Below, one piece after another: positions 1 through 11,528 of a DNA stretch of 64,000 nucleotides. The position numbers were made by a program, and so were the translations under genes. This DNA comes from Sphagnum magellanicum (lineage: Eukaryota > Streptophyta > Sphagnopsida > Sphagnales > Sphagnaceae), in contig CM038916.1 of NCBI GenBank assembly GCA_021904315.1, positions 2,790,001 to 2,854,000 of the forward strand. Reading direction: 5' to 3'. The stretch's first letter is position 1; every line of letters starts with the position of its first letter. The notes beneath the pieces were generated by a model. It was not told the DNA's origin. It searched no databases and worked only from the letters and a program-made list of their open reading frames with translations.

Positions 1-1354
1 TCAGGAGAATCTGTAGTTCAAAATGCAGTGAAGGCAATGAGAAAGCAGAGTGCCCTTCTTGAAGAGTTGGTGAAAGAAGGTAGTTCTTTGCAAAGGGCAG
101 CTGAAGTTGATAAGGAGAATCTAGTTTCTAAGCTTCTTCGAGTGAAGGAGGAGCATGCCAAGGACGAGGATCACGAGTACGTTCTTTCTGTCTACTTGTT
201 GTCACAAATGAAAGAAGATATTCACATTGATGAAATGGTACATTCAAAGTTGAAGGATGTTACATGGGGCAGGCCTTTAGGTAACGGTGCATATGGCCTT
301 GTGACTGAGGTAACATGGTTTCAGCGCAAATGTGCGGTGAAATCTGTGAAGTCAAATGAGAAAGAAGTCATCACTTTGAGTGGTTGCAATCATCCACACA
401 TTGTACAATTTTTGTGGCATTGGGAGGAGCAAAGTGAAGCCTACATTATGATGGAGCGTATGCCTCAAAACCTTGAAAAACACATTGAGGTCCAAGCTCA
501 GAAAAGAGGTGGTCAGCCATTTGAGTTGCACGTTGCCATTGACATAATGTTGCAAGTTGCAAAAGCCATGCAGTATCTCCACAAGAATAAAATTGTCCAT
601 AGAGACCTCAAGACCATAGTTATGACATTCTTCATTTTGCACATTAAAATTCTTTAAAATTCTTCATTTAGCACCTTGTCATAACATTCTTTACCCGCGA
701 ATGTTTACCAAATTACACTGGTTGATCTATAAATTTTTTAAAAATTCTTTAAAATTCTTGCTTCTTTGGGCTTCCATAACATTCTCGCACCAAGAATGTC
801 ATAACTATGCTCAAGACTTCAAACATTCTTGTCGATGATTCTACTGAAGGCTATGTGCTAGTGAAACTAGCAGACTTTAGGCTGGCAAAAACTTATGACA
901 AGACACTAACTATGGGGAACCAAACAAGTGGGGGCACAACAAGGTATGCTGCACCTGAGGTGAACCTTCATGATGATGAAACGATACGTGGAAAAAAGAC
1001 CAGAAAGTTTCTCACAAAGGCTGATGTTTGGAGTTTTGCTATGGTATGTTTTGAGATTCTTATCCCATTCACTGGCATGGATGTGAACCAAAGTGAAATT
1101 CATGATAAGATTGCAGAGCCAAACTTTAGACCGCTTTTGCCAAATGACTCTTGTTTCGATTACCTACGATTCTGTATCACTAGTTGTTGGAGTCATGATC
1201 AAGAGAAGCGGCCAAATTTCTCCACTATTTGCCAGATGCTCAAGCTTGCAAAAGTGTTGAGCTTGGGCGTCACTTCCTTTGACGCTTGCAAGTCATTATA
1301 CTCTCGGAACCCTCCTATATGGATGGATCCAAAAAATGAGGATTTTGAAATCAG
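1..1354 (+). pseudogene. Protein kinase domain, 3' part of gene, split by a MITE
   Basis: The frame is open from base 1, so the true N-terminus lies outside the window. After a charged leader come the glycine loop (GNGAYGLV), the beta-3 lysine (CAVK), a hinge-like segment (MMERMPQNL) and the catalytic loop IVHRDLK ending near 612. The rest of the loop (TSNILVD), the DFG position (here DFR), the activation segment and the PE motif (YAAPEV) resume after 809. The 195-bp insertion between them, plus its 8-bp duplication, breaks the frame, and translation would stop at about 655. The second half reaches a likely splice donor after 1354 (AATCAG/GTATTG). Without the insertion this would be a serine/threonine or dual-specificity plant kinase. 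Small candidate exons near 1620-1690, 2120-2163 and 2579-2601 would join it to the PP2-like exons at 3705-4702. I call it a pseudogene or disrupted allele; removal of the insert by splicing cannot be excluded, but no obvious sites flank it. Confidence 0.8.
607..817 (+). mobile_element. MITE (8-bp TSD, hAT-like) inserted in the kinase exon
   Basis: The element occupies 615-809 (195 bp). Its ends are perfect 18-bp inverted repeats: CATAGTTATGACATTCTT at 615-632 and its reverse complement at 792-809. It is flanked by the direct 8-bp duplication CTCAAGAC at 607-614 and 810-817. Removing the element and one duplicate copy rejoins the kinase codons as HRDLK-TSNILVD without a gap, which proves insertion into an intact exon. 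Eight-bp duplications are typical of hAT transposons, so a non-autonomous hAT MITE is most likely. No transposase is encoded. Perfect ends and duplication suggest a recent insertion. Confidence 0.93.
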
Positions 1355-3704
1355 GTATTGCTCAAGTTCATATAGTTGTAAATCTAACCAATTTTTTAAT
1401 TTCTTTCCTTTTGTAGTCAGTTGTTAGATTGTGTAGTACGTATGCTATGTTGTTGACATATTGGGTCATGCTCCTCTATGATTAGGGAATTTTTGTTTGT
1501 CCCTTTGTGCCATAATATTCCCTTGATATCCGTTTCTAGTCCACATTGAGATTTTTTTTTCTCCATGCTCGATCTTTTATAGCAAAGAATGTTGCATGTC
1601 AACACAGGTTCATTTCAGCTTCCATGATTGGAAGGGATTACTTAGAATATCGCTCACCATTGAAGTATTGCTCGCCACTACTAGGAGAACCTTGGTGAGC
1701 TCATCATTTTTTGCTTATTAACATGTTGAATTTTGATAGTTTGTTTTGCCTAATTTTTGCTGAATGCTTGCCTAATCAAATGTTGGTATTGAAGTTACTT
1801 GTTCTGATTTGTCATGGTGATCTAAAGAGGGTTTATGCCATGGATGTGTCTCTTCTTAATCGTAATTTTTTTCGAAAATAGGGAAAGATCACATGTTCTT
1901 CTTCATTTGATTGACATGTTAATCAAGGCATTTCAAAAATTTAGGATCAATTCTATCCTTAATTCACAAAGGATTTTAAATGTCCATTGTGATAGACTAG
2001 CAAAGTACAATGTAATGAAAGTTCTTAAATGGTACATTGTAGATTACAATTAAAAACCAATTGAACAACTTGAGAATGTTAATAATTTGGTAAATTTGGT
2101 TTGGTATTTTGTTGGTGTAGGTTGGATGTCGTGAATACTACACGTCCCCTGTCACAAGGTAATAATAAATGCCTTTTCTTGATCATGAGTTATAATAACC
2201 TAGTTTGAAACATTTATTTAATGCTTTGTCCAAACATTTTAAGGGAATTGTTAAAAAAAATGAAATTGTCTCATATTTTAACCTTTATCATATAAAAGGG
2301 TATGAAGTTGAACAATCTTGTTTTTCTCACAAACTCTTAGTAGGGTACCTAGATTTTCCTACTCAATGAAAGAAATAACTACTTACAACTTGGCAACATG
2401 TGTGCTATCAATTTGATCTTGTACTTTAAATTCAAGTTATCTATATTAGGGTATTGATGGAATCTATAAGTATGAAGATCCATATGATGAAAGTCTTGCA
2501 AAACTTCTGTAATACTTGATGGTAAAATATACATGTCTTATGATTTGTTCATAACTTAGACCCTTCTTTCTCATTGTAGGTGGCGTTCATGATGCTGGAC
2601 AGGTGTGCGTCTCTAACACCACACTTTTGTTTACTTGTTGGGTTAAACTATATTGAACCTTAGGTGATTTACTCCAACAACACTAAATCACATATAGCAG
2701 CATGTTAACTTGAAGGTATATTAGTTCAAGGGTGAGTGTATTGCTAAGGATTTGTAAAAAATACCTTCCAAATCTTGGTTGTACAACTTTTGTGTTTCAT
2801 AAGTTGAGCAATCAAACAATGGGATACTAGTTATGGGACACTTATTTCAATTCAATTGAAACAACAAATCAACCAATGACCTTTGATGAATGAAAGTTCA
2901 TGACATACCATGAGTTGGAGAACAAGTTATATAGAGGTATGACTTATGAACAGGTTCACACACCCTTGTGGACATTGAACATATGCCATTAACAAAATAT
3001 TACTCATCTTTTAGTTGTCCAATTTATTCAATTTTGAAATGAGATAAAAGGGGCTACACTCAAATGATCATTGGACAAGTTTGCCATTTTACAAACCCAC
3101 AAAAATGATAGGGCTTGGTTACACACCTTCTCATTGGACATGCTAAATTAATATTAGAACCTCCACTTTCATATCATGAAGCCCACTCATTTTCTATAGA
3201 AGATTTTGTTTTTCATTAAATTTTATTTGCATCACCTTCTCTCATTTTTTGCAAAGTGTGTGATAATGAGGAACTTTTAAAACCAGTGGATAGATTGACT
3301 GTTTCACCAACAGTTGCTCAACCTATATGTTTATAAGCCTTTTCTTGGACCTTTTATCCTGGGCAATTTGGTTAGGTACCAAGGCATTTTCATTTTGGTG
3401 TTTAGTTTGATCAGCCTCTCATCACCTCATCCAAGTTGTTTTACAGAATGTATTTGATAGATTTGACACATTCAAGAACAATGTGATCTAAAATCATTCC
3501 CAGAATGTCCAATCTTGTTCTCGCTTGGATTTCCATTTTAGTTGTAAGGATTGACTAGTTACTATCATGTTCCAATGGAATTTCAACAAACTTTATACTT
3601 AGATGCCAACTATAATCAGATAGTTATCTTTATTCTATCTTCCACAAAATGGCATATCCTTTTACTGATCTATTGCAATTGTTGTTGTTGGAGGCCATGA
3701 TCAG

Positions 3705-4702
3705 GCATATTGGATAGATGACCCAACTGGAGGTGTTTCTTATAGCATAGCAGCAAGAGGACTAAAACTTTGGTGGAACACTGAGAAATATTGGAAATGG
3801 ATTCCTCAAAGAAATTGTCCGGGTGCTAGGTTTGTCTCAATTGATCATCAAATATTGGATATTCTAAATGAAACTTCATAAAAAAACTCATAAGCCAAGC
3901 TACAATTCATGTGTTTCATATTAATGTAAAAAGTGTGAATGGACTCATTTTTAATTTTTTACTTGCTTAACTTATGCATTATAATATGATGCATGCTTAG
4001 TTATGCTCCACACCAAAAGGTTGTTTGGTGTGTCAAACAAGTATGTAATGAAATATGTGCCATAACTGTTGATAATTGTGTAGGTCAAGTGAAGTGGCAC
4101 ACTTGCAGGAAGTTTGTTGGTTTGCGGCGCGTGGTTCGATAGATTGGCCTCTTTTACCAGGAGCATATACTTTATCATGGCGACTACAATTGACACCAGA
4201 GGCATACCAGGTGGACCATGGTTGGTTAAGATATCCTGCTGTATTTAAACTTGGTTTGAATAACAGCACACCATTCAAGCAAACAATGCGTTATTTGGCC
4301 AATGAAGATGTAGAAAGGCAAGAACAGCTTGGAACAAACTTGACACCTGTTCGTTTGGTTGGAGACAATTGGTTTGAATATGATGTGGGAGAAATAAATA
4401 TCTTGGATTCAGGGGAAAATGTAAATTTCTCTTTTATTATGGAAGAAATTAACGAAGACAATGGTTTAGGATGGAAGCGTGAGCTTTTGGTGGATGGTGT
4501 TGTGCTTCGTCCGACTTCATTAGCCAAAACAATTGGTGAAAGTTTATCTACTGGCGAGCTTGCAGAAAGGCATAAGAAATTTGTAAACCAAGGGTTACCT
4601 GTAAAGCAAAACAGGTACAAAGGGAAGAACAAAATGGTTAATTTTGTAAAGCAAGTGTTACCTGTAAAGCAAAACAGGTACAAATGGAAGAATAAAATGT
4701 AG
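3705..4702 (+). CDS. PP2/Nictaba-like lectin domain, C-terminal exons of the kinase gene
   Basis: Two exons fit: 3705-3829 and 4084-4702. The donor GCTAG/GTTTGT (phase 2) and the acceptor TGTAG/GTCAAG restore codon AGG and give NCPGAR-SSEVA. The protein resembles the phloem protein 2 (Nictaba-type) carbohydrate-binding domain: a start around YSIAARGLKLWW, then YWKWIP, then SSEVAHLQEVCWFAARGSID, then a beta-rich stretch ending GWKRELLVDGVVLRP. PP2 domains bind GlcNAc or glycan ligands in known plant lectins; the ligand here is unknown. The tail after the domain is basic and carries two copies of a 21-residue repeat around LPVKQNRYK. No start codon or promoter lies just upstream and the upstream exons are kinase-coding on the same strand, so this is read as the C-terminal half of one kinase-lectin protein. 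A separate gene is possible but less likely. Confidence 0.7.
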
Positions 4703-6401
4703 CCAGCTAATATTGATTCATGCAACGTGAGAACACACTAGAATAAACTTCTAGTAACTGATATCAATTGCACACGAAGGTTGGTCGTATTTCAAGCATT
4801 AGGGGTTGGTACCTTTTCTGTTTTTTTTTGGAATAGTGCAAAAAGGACACATACAGGGGAATTCCATACTACAATTTCACTTTTTAGTATATAGGGAATG
4901 GACATTACTTGAAATTTGGGGGGTGGGTTTACAGATTGTGCCTTGTAATATTTCAAATTTTAGAATCTAGGTAGCTAGTGAGAGCCAAAATGTTTTATTA
5001 AGATCTTGTGATTTATGTAATTTCACATGTTTAGAGTCTAGCAAGACTTGAAATTTTATGACCTCATGACTTACATAAAATTTACATGTTACAATTTAGG
5101 GGGCTACCAAATAGGGGATGAATGGTGTAGGTCTAAGGGGAAATGTGTGATAACCATCTCACTTCATTTTTGGGTTTGTATTTGTCAAATCTGGTGCATA
5201 TTAATTTTTTCTCAAACAAGAACCTAATGTAGCTCTTAACACAAAGGCCAATATAGTTTTTGTTAATAGATGCAAGATGAGATGCCAACTCCCAAGTCTC
5301 AATGGACAACACTAGATTTTTACTTGTAAAAGGACCTAAATTACCATGGTGGTTCTCTTTTTGTCAATTTTATTTTTTTTAAATTGGTGGGTGTGCATGC
5401 ACTTGTAAATTTCCTAAAGATCTTGTTGTGATTTCCTTACTAGTTGTATATCTTTTGCTTTTGAAGGACCTATAATGAGAATTATAATCCCATATATTTT
5501 TTGGTTTGCAAAGTAACCCACCTAGGATAGTGTCAAATGATTAGATTTTTTGGGCCCATTCATACTGTTGTTTATTAACCAAATGCATAGTCTTGTCCAT
5601 TTATAAACTGGAATTGAAAAGATTTTTATGATAAATGGCCACTACTGATCTAAATAGGCTTTATAGGCATAAGAATCCTCACTCCCACTCTTACCAAGGA
5701 TGTGCAATATTGGATATTCACCAATATAAAAGAAAATTTCTCAGAGTGCTGTATAACTTGTGGAACCCAATACCTCCATAAGCAATGGATAAATTACCTA
5801 CTCCGTAGTTTTGAGGCAATGATAGATTATGGATATTAGGTCTACAGATTCTGGTGTAATGATTCCATTATTAGTAGGCCCTGACTTGCTTTGAGCGTAG
5901 GGTTCCACCTGAGGCCTTCAATGCAAGTCCCTAATTCAACTTGCCATCATGAAGTAGAAACAATTTACTGAAAGAAAATTGCATTTTTGTTGGAGCCATA
6001 ATTCACAACCTGGTGTCTACTTGGGGGTTGGGGTGAGAGTGGAGTCAGCAATTTGGGACTCTTCTATTGCTTGACTTTGAGTAAGGTTGTTGCTTAGACA
6101 AGAAAATGGGAAATAGGGCCCAATTTTGTTTGAATGCAATTTTACAAGGACCTGATCTAAAAGAATGCAGACAAGTTGTTTCACTACAATCAAATTTAGG
6201 GTTTCACTACAAATCAAATTCTAGGGTCTTGCCCCTAAAATGCCCATCATGTTCCCGCCAAAGTGTGTGTTTTCAAAACCATCTTCTCTTTTTTATGCAC
6301 ATTGGCTACTTGTGTAATCTGAAAGGTGGGAGTAAATACTTTTCAGCATCCTGGGTTGGATTGCAGGGCTGATCTGGTGCAAAAGGTGAAGTTCCCCATA
6401 C
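4703..6401. other. Intergenic, no gene seen
   Basis: AT-rich sequence between two genes that end towards each other. It should hold the 3' untranslated regions of the kinase-lectin gene (plus) and of the unknown gene at 6402 (minus). Short open frames here have no recognisable motif and no splice context. Confidence 0.6.
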
Positions 6402-7739
6402 TCATGACTTGAAGCTTTCCTCATGCCTTGATGAAGCCCTTTCCTTGATCATGTTGAATGCACTTGTAAACTTTGCTGAATTGTTGGGAGAAAGTGGTGA
6501 AGAATCAAGCTTATCACTTGATGCATCATGATATACTTCTTGGTGATGGTCTGTCGTGATGTCCACTTTGTTCTCATCGCCCAAAACAACCAAGCTCCTG
6601 TTCAAGGATCTTTGAGGTCTCAATTCTTTGGACTTCCACTTCCACTTGAAAGGCCACCAAGAATTTTGTTTTTCGGATTTTGAGGCATCTGTTGAAGCTT
6701 GCTGTGTTTTCTGTAATCCTTGAATGGGTCCAAGTCTTTTTGGAAGGGAGCATTTCTCCCAGACTACTACCACATTACTAACATGCTTCTTGTATACTAC
6801 CCTCTCTCTCTCTGGTTCCCAGCTGCTTCTTGTTTCCCTGTGAGTTGAAACTTCTGAATTAACTCGAGAGCTTCGTCGTAAGAGTTTATGAAAAATCTGG
6901 GTTGCATGGGTCTCTTGGCTGTTGCTATTGCTGTTGCCCAGTGGAGATGCCGGTAAAGATGAAGGTGCACGTGGGAGTTTTTTCATGGATCTTGTGTCAT
7001 GTCTTGACAAAGATCTGCCAAGTTTTCGAAGCTTACTTCGCTCCTGAGGCTGTTGTCGGTCTGCCAAGTTGCCTAGCTTTGCTGGAGCATGGTTCTCAAA
7101 TTCTGATGCTATCTTTTTCACTCTGAGTCGAGACAAGTGTCTTGTGTTTCCTGGGAAGATGTCATCCTCATGAAGAGTAACTGGCTGCAAATTATGCTCA
7201 TGTTGCAAAGAGTCACATTTCGAATATCTAAAGCTGTTTGCAACAGTGGCTTCACAAAGCAGGTTTTGGGAAAACCGAATCTGAAGCATATCATAATGCA
7301 AAGGAGAATGCAGACCTGCAATTCCTGTATCTTCTTCTTCTTCACCACCCCATGTGCTTTTGCTTCGTCTTAGCACACTGTGGTGGGCTTTAGAACCAGA
7401 GAATGATTTGGACCTCAGAGGAGCATCAACAACAGCTGGTGGAGTGTCAAACAGAAAGTGCTGGCTTACGCTAGAAAGCTTGCGTACTGTTGGGGTCCCA
7501 TCCAGATAATTCTCTGGTGGTGCATCATATGGGGACCTATAAGAACTTGCCATATCCAAAGACATGCGCTTTGTCCTCCTCCTTGACTCACCCATCCTTG
7601 ACATCCTCATTCCAATCTCTGTTGTCAACAAGCTGCTAGTGCATGGTTCAACAAGCACTGTTGCCTTGACTGAGTTTGGATCATCATCAAACTTCTGTTC
7701 CTTGACATACTCCTTGTTCTGCAGTGCCAAGAGGTCCAT
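6402..7739 (-). CDS. Basic Ser-rich protein of unknown function, about 445 aa
   Basis: One long open frame on the minus strand. The ATG at 7739 (protein start MDLLALQNKEYVKEQ) is preferred because a likely splice acceptor (TTTTGAATTCAG) lies just upstream; an in-frame ATG at 7772 is the alternative. I do not recognise the family. There is no signal peptide or membrane segment. The protein is rich in Ser, Arg and Lys, with several Arg-Arg-x-Ser type clusters (RRRTKRMS, LRRSKST, LLRRSSR) that could be phosphorylated or act in nuclear targeting, an acidic run GGEEEEDTG, a Trp-rich basic patch (SWWPFKWKWKSKE) and a C-terminus with KERASSRHEESFKS. It looks largely disordered apart from short blocks. 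The long intact frame and its composition support a real gene, probably with non-coding or short coding exons further upstream towards 9.7 kb. Confidence 0.7.
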   Translation of the reverse strand: MDLLALQNKEYVKEQKFDDDPNSVKATVLVEPCTSSLLTTEIGMRMSRMGESRRRTKRMSLDMASSYRSPYDAPPENYLDGTPTVRKLSSVSQHFLFDTPPAVVDAPLRSKSFSGSKAHHSVLRRSKSTWGGEEEEDTGIAGLHSPLHYDMLQIRFSQNLLCEATVANSFRYSKCDSLQHEHNLQPVTLHEDDIFPGNTRHLSRLRVKKIASEFENHAPAKLGNLADRQQPQERSKLRKLGRSLSRHDTRSMKKLPRAPSSLPASPLGNSNSNSQETHATQIFHKLLRRSSRVNSEVSTHRETRSSWEPERERVVYKKHVSNVVVVWEKCSLPKRLGPIQGLQKTQQASTDASKSEKQNSWWPFKWKWKSKELRPQRSLNRSLVVLGDENKVDITTDHHQEVYHDASSDKLDSSPLSPNNSAKFTSAFNMIKERASSRHEESFKS

Positions 7740-7802
7740 GCAATTAGAGCTCCTGAATTCAAAATGGACCATGACAAAGAAGCAATCCAACACAGAGGCC
7801 AC

Positions 7803-9760
7803 AATGTCTGTTCACATCTTGTTTACAGATGCCACCATATTCTTTTGGCATAAACCTCTGGAAGTGAGATTTACTTTATCAAAGAGAGAGAAGAGGGAAA
7901 ATGGTTTCAAGACCAACAGGACAAGTCAAATACAGCATGAACCAGGCATGGTTTTTATTACAAAATCAATTGATTCATAAGCCTCTCTAAACATGAGGAG
8001 AACAAGGTTCTTTGCCAAGGAAAAATGCTTTGCAAAATCTCTACTACCTATTCGATCATTACAATCAGTTCAATATCTTCTTTGGTACAGTCTTTACAGA
8101 TTCCAAGAGTCGAGAAGGTTTTCTTTCTTGGAAGCAAGCAACCATTGTTCCTGCTGAACTGAACCTTGTTTTCGGGAGAGAAAACAAACACATGTTCAAA
8201 CAGATTACTAAAGTTGGGAGGTCGACCTAGAGAATTTTCTTGGTGATAATAAGAACTCAAGGAGAATTTGTAATCTCACAAGAGAAAAAAGAATCAGAAA
8301 TTCTTCACCACAATCACACTTGAGAAAGAATCAAATATGATCTTTTGTCTCCAAAATGCTAGAGAGGATCATGATGATGCACTAGACAATAACGAGACAA
8401 CAAGGGTTTTTGTTCATGCTTGCCTTGATCTCCTGTGTGGATGATCTCCACACCAATGATGTTCTTGATGCTTCCATTGTTGTTTCTTGAGCCATTGTGG
8501 CATGAATACAGTTCAAGCTCGTAATAGAAGTTCGGATAGGATCTTAAGATTCTCGCAAGAATTTCCAAAATTGCACGAGAAACACAAGAAATATCTGCGC
8601 TTGGAGTCTCCTAAAAGTAGGTAGGTAGCAGCCTGAACGATCATCGGACACAAATTTGCATCTCTTGGGCAAGTCCGGGCCTTGAAGTAGAGTCTACTTA
8701 CAATTGCGAGGAGAAGAAAGAGATCAGCGGTGAAGCCGTGGGTGGTGATACAATTATGATGCTGTTGTTTCTCAGACACTTTGTTGGGAAGAAGAGGTTG
8801 GGCACAGAGAGAGAGAGAGAGAGAAGAGGGACTTGGAGACCAAAACTCTCTCGAGAACTCACGCTTCTGAGTCATCCGACTTACAAAAAAGCTTGAAAAA
8901 ATCTCACCAAAAACAGAAAACAGACCAAAAAAATATCACAAGCGAATATCGATTCCCAGCCTGAAAATAGCTTCCCAACAAACTTCAACCTCGAAACTAG
9001 ATGAGGGACTCATCACAAGACTCACAAGACAAAGCCACCTCGCGGTGACTGCTCACGAAAGCTAAAAGCTCCAATTGAGTCAATCAAGACTTCTTGATGT
9101 TTTCTGCAAGCGACAACAAATCTCGCCAACAAAATCAGACCATCTGTAAATCCAACTTCTTTCTGTTCCTCACCTTCTTCTTCTTCTTCTCCATTTCTAT
9201 GATTAATCTTGGTCTACAAGAAAGAGAAAAAAATCTTATTATAAATACAATTCAGTACTTATCAGCATTAAGGTCACTAAGATTACTACATGAAATTGCT
9301 TGACTGCTTCATGATTCTCTACTTAGTTTCTACTAAGATTCTTCAAGCCTTTTTGATCCCACCCATCAGTCCTGATCAACTGCTTCAAGCTTTTGATCCA
9401 AAGCTCCTTGGTGATGGAAGCTGATGCTTGTTGACTGCACAAAAATTTGATGAAAAGAGGAAGTTGATCCATATCATGGATCTAGTACTACTTGAACGTG
9501 ATCAGAAGTTCAAGAATTTTAATCATGACTTTTCTACTCATAAATTCATTAAACCCAATTAAAGCAGACAATAATAATAAAAAGCTTGTAGACATCTAAT
9601 TTCTAGCTCAGAAATTTCCATGGAAATGAGGAGCAGCTCTTCTTCTTCTTCTTCTTCTTTCTTCTTCTTGAGTGAAGTTGTGGGTACCTAGTGGCTAGAG
9701 TCAGAGAACAATAGAGTGACAAAAATGTCGATGTCTTTGGTCTTCAGCAAAGTTATGAGA
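7803..9760 (-). promoter_or_regulatory. Probable leader/promoter region of the unknown minus-strand gene
   Basis: This stretch lies upstream of the 445-aa frame. On the minus strand it is CT-rich, with a (TC)n tract at about 8807-8823, pyrimidine runs and several possible splice signals, as expected for a plant 5' leader with introns. It contains a 37-codon ATG frame on the minus strand (8495 down to 8382, start MAQETTMEASRTS) that could be an upstream ORF or a first coding exon. A GAA-type microsatellite (TTC on the plus strand) sits near 9640-9665. No transcription start can be fixed from sequence alone. Confidence 0.3.
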
Positions 9761-10821
9761 GACTTTTACTTTCTTCCTTATTTTGTGCATGGAAAGATGC
9801 CGAGAAGCTTCAGCAAGTCCCAAAAACACTCATGACCTGACCCTGTGTTGACCCTACACGGATGCAACGACTACACATTCAAACTATCCAAACTGAAGTG
9901 ACTGATATGTGTTTGGTAACAGCCAAGGATCTGGGCACTTATTTCAAGAATGTCCCTCTCCAAGAGCATTACCCAACATAAAGCACTGGTATAAAATTAT
10001 AATTTATTTTTTCCCCCATGATACGCAGCAGATGATCATCACAGCAATTGCTTTAAAAAATAGGCAGGGTGTTTTGAAGAAGGAAGCTCCCACCCCTTTG
10101 GTGGAGGAAAAATCTCACATGCTAATGTGCCCTTGAGATCCTAGAAATTTTCTGCAGGTGCTTTACTATTGGAAAGCTGCGAGTGGAACAAAATTGGGCA
10201 CCCTTTTTTTCTGGCTACTCTCCCTCCACTGAACACATCATGCTTTTTACCACATATCTTTTTCAGCACACTTGCGTGCACAAACAAGTATGTGATACTT
10301 TATCTTCATCTCTCTCTTTGTGTAATTTTTGTCAGTTCTGACTTGAGAGATGAGGGATTGTGGCGCAGTTTTTGTCTGCTTATTTTGTGAAATTAACAGC
10401 CATGAAAGTGTGCAAGATTTCAATAACCACCTTCACCTTAAAGTGTCGTTGAAATCATGTAAATTTTTTTGCCTTGCATAATAAACACATTGAGATTTCA
10501 ACTTTGACATCAGGAATGATGTATGATTGATTGTGAAGTATGAAATTCCTTAACAGCATTTTCTTTTAATGGTGTTAAATAGATAAGTTAAGCAAATACC
10601 AAACTTTTCAAGCTCAAAAGTATTGGTGCCTTCAACCACGCTTTCTGTGTTACTTTCTGCCGTGTTGATGAATTGTGTCTCATTTGATGATTTTTTGGGG
10701 ACAATTGGGATGTCTTTTTCATTTACTTGGCAAGTCCAGAATTGGCAGGCAACAAGAAGGAAATAGGGTTCAAGAATTGGTGAAGAGTATCAAACCCCTT
10801 CAAGAAGAACCAAGGTATGTT

Positions 10822-10881
10822 CCAGTGTTGGTCTGGGATATAGGCTGGTATATTCAGAAGTAAATACCAGACCAACACTGG
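10822..10881. repeat. Perfect 15-bp inverted repeat (short hairpin)
   Basis: The arms CCAGTGTTGGTCTGG (10822-10836) and CCAGACCAACACTGG (10867-10881) are exact reverse complements separated by 30 bases. The loop contains further short AT complementarity. It is too short for a typical plant miRNA precursor and has no target-site duplication that I can see. Confidence 0.7.
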
Positions 10882-11406
10882 TTATGTTCATATGTTCCCA
10901 AATGAACGACATGAGGGATTTTGTATTTCAATGGTTAAGGGGTTTCAGTCTCTGTCTCTAGTGCAACAGAGTACAAAAAAACATTAGGAATCTTGTAATC
11001 ACAATAGCCTACTCGAATAGAATTTAAGACAAAGAGCTGGTGTTGAATGTTTAAGGGTTACATTAGTATTACTATTATAAACTTATTCTTTCCATGTATA
11101 TGTACTTTAACAACATTTTAACAATGTGCTCAAAATTAAATATTAATGAAATGTCAATCAATCAATGACATAATATTATAATAACATTGTAATACAAATG
11201 TGTTCCAATATTATCACAACATCATATCAATGATTATATCAACATTTTGTTAACACTTACCATGATTTTATAACATCTTAACCATATGTCAAACTAATCT
11301 CGTATTTCACAACATTCAAATTGAAAAAAGTATAGCACATAATGGATTATCACAAGATTATGCTAAAAATCAGTAGAACCCAATAAGCACAAGGGGGTCA
11401 ATTCGC

Positions 11407-11528
11407 TTGAGCACTTATTCCCAAGTTTGCAAACCATTGTTTCCCAATGCTTGGTTTTTATATGATAAGCAAACCAAGTTTTTACTCTTTTTTTTAAAAC
11501 CATGGTTTACAAACTTGAGGATGCTCAA
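11407..11528. mobile_element. Small foldback, MITE-like (122 bp)
   Basis: The left arm begins TTGAGCACTTATTCCCAAG and continues TTTGCAAACCATTG. The right arm, read in reverse complement, begins TTGAGCATCCTCAAG and continues TTTGTAAACCATGG. The arms match over about 30 bp with a few mismatches around a T-rich centre. No clear target-site duplication was found, so it could be a MITE or an inverted duplication. Confidence 0.5.
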
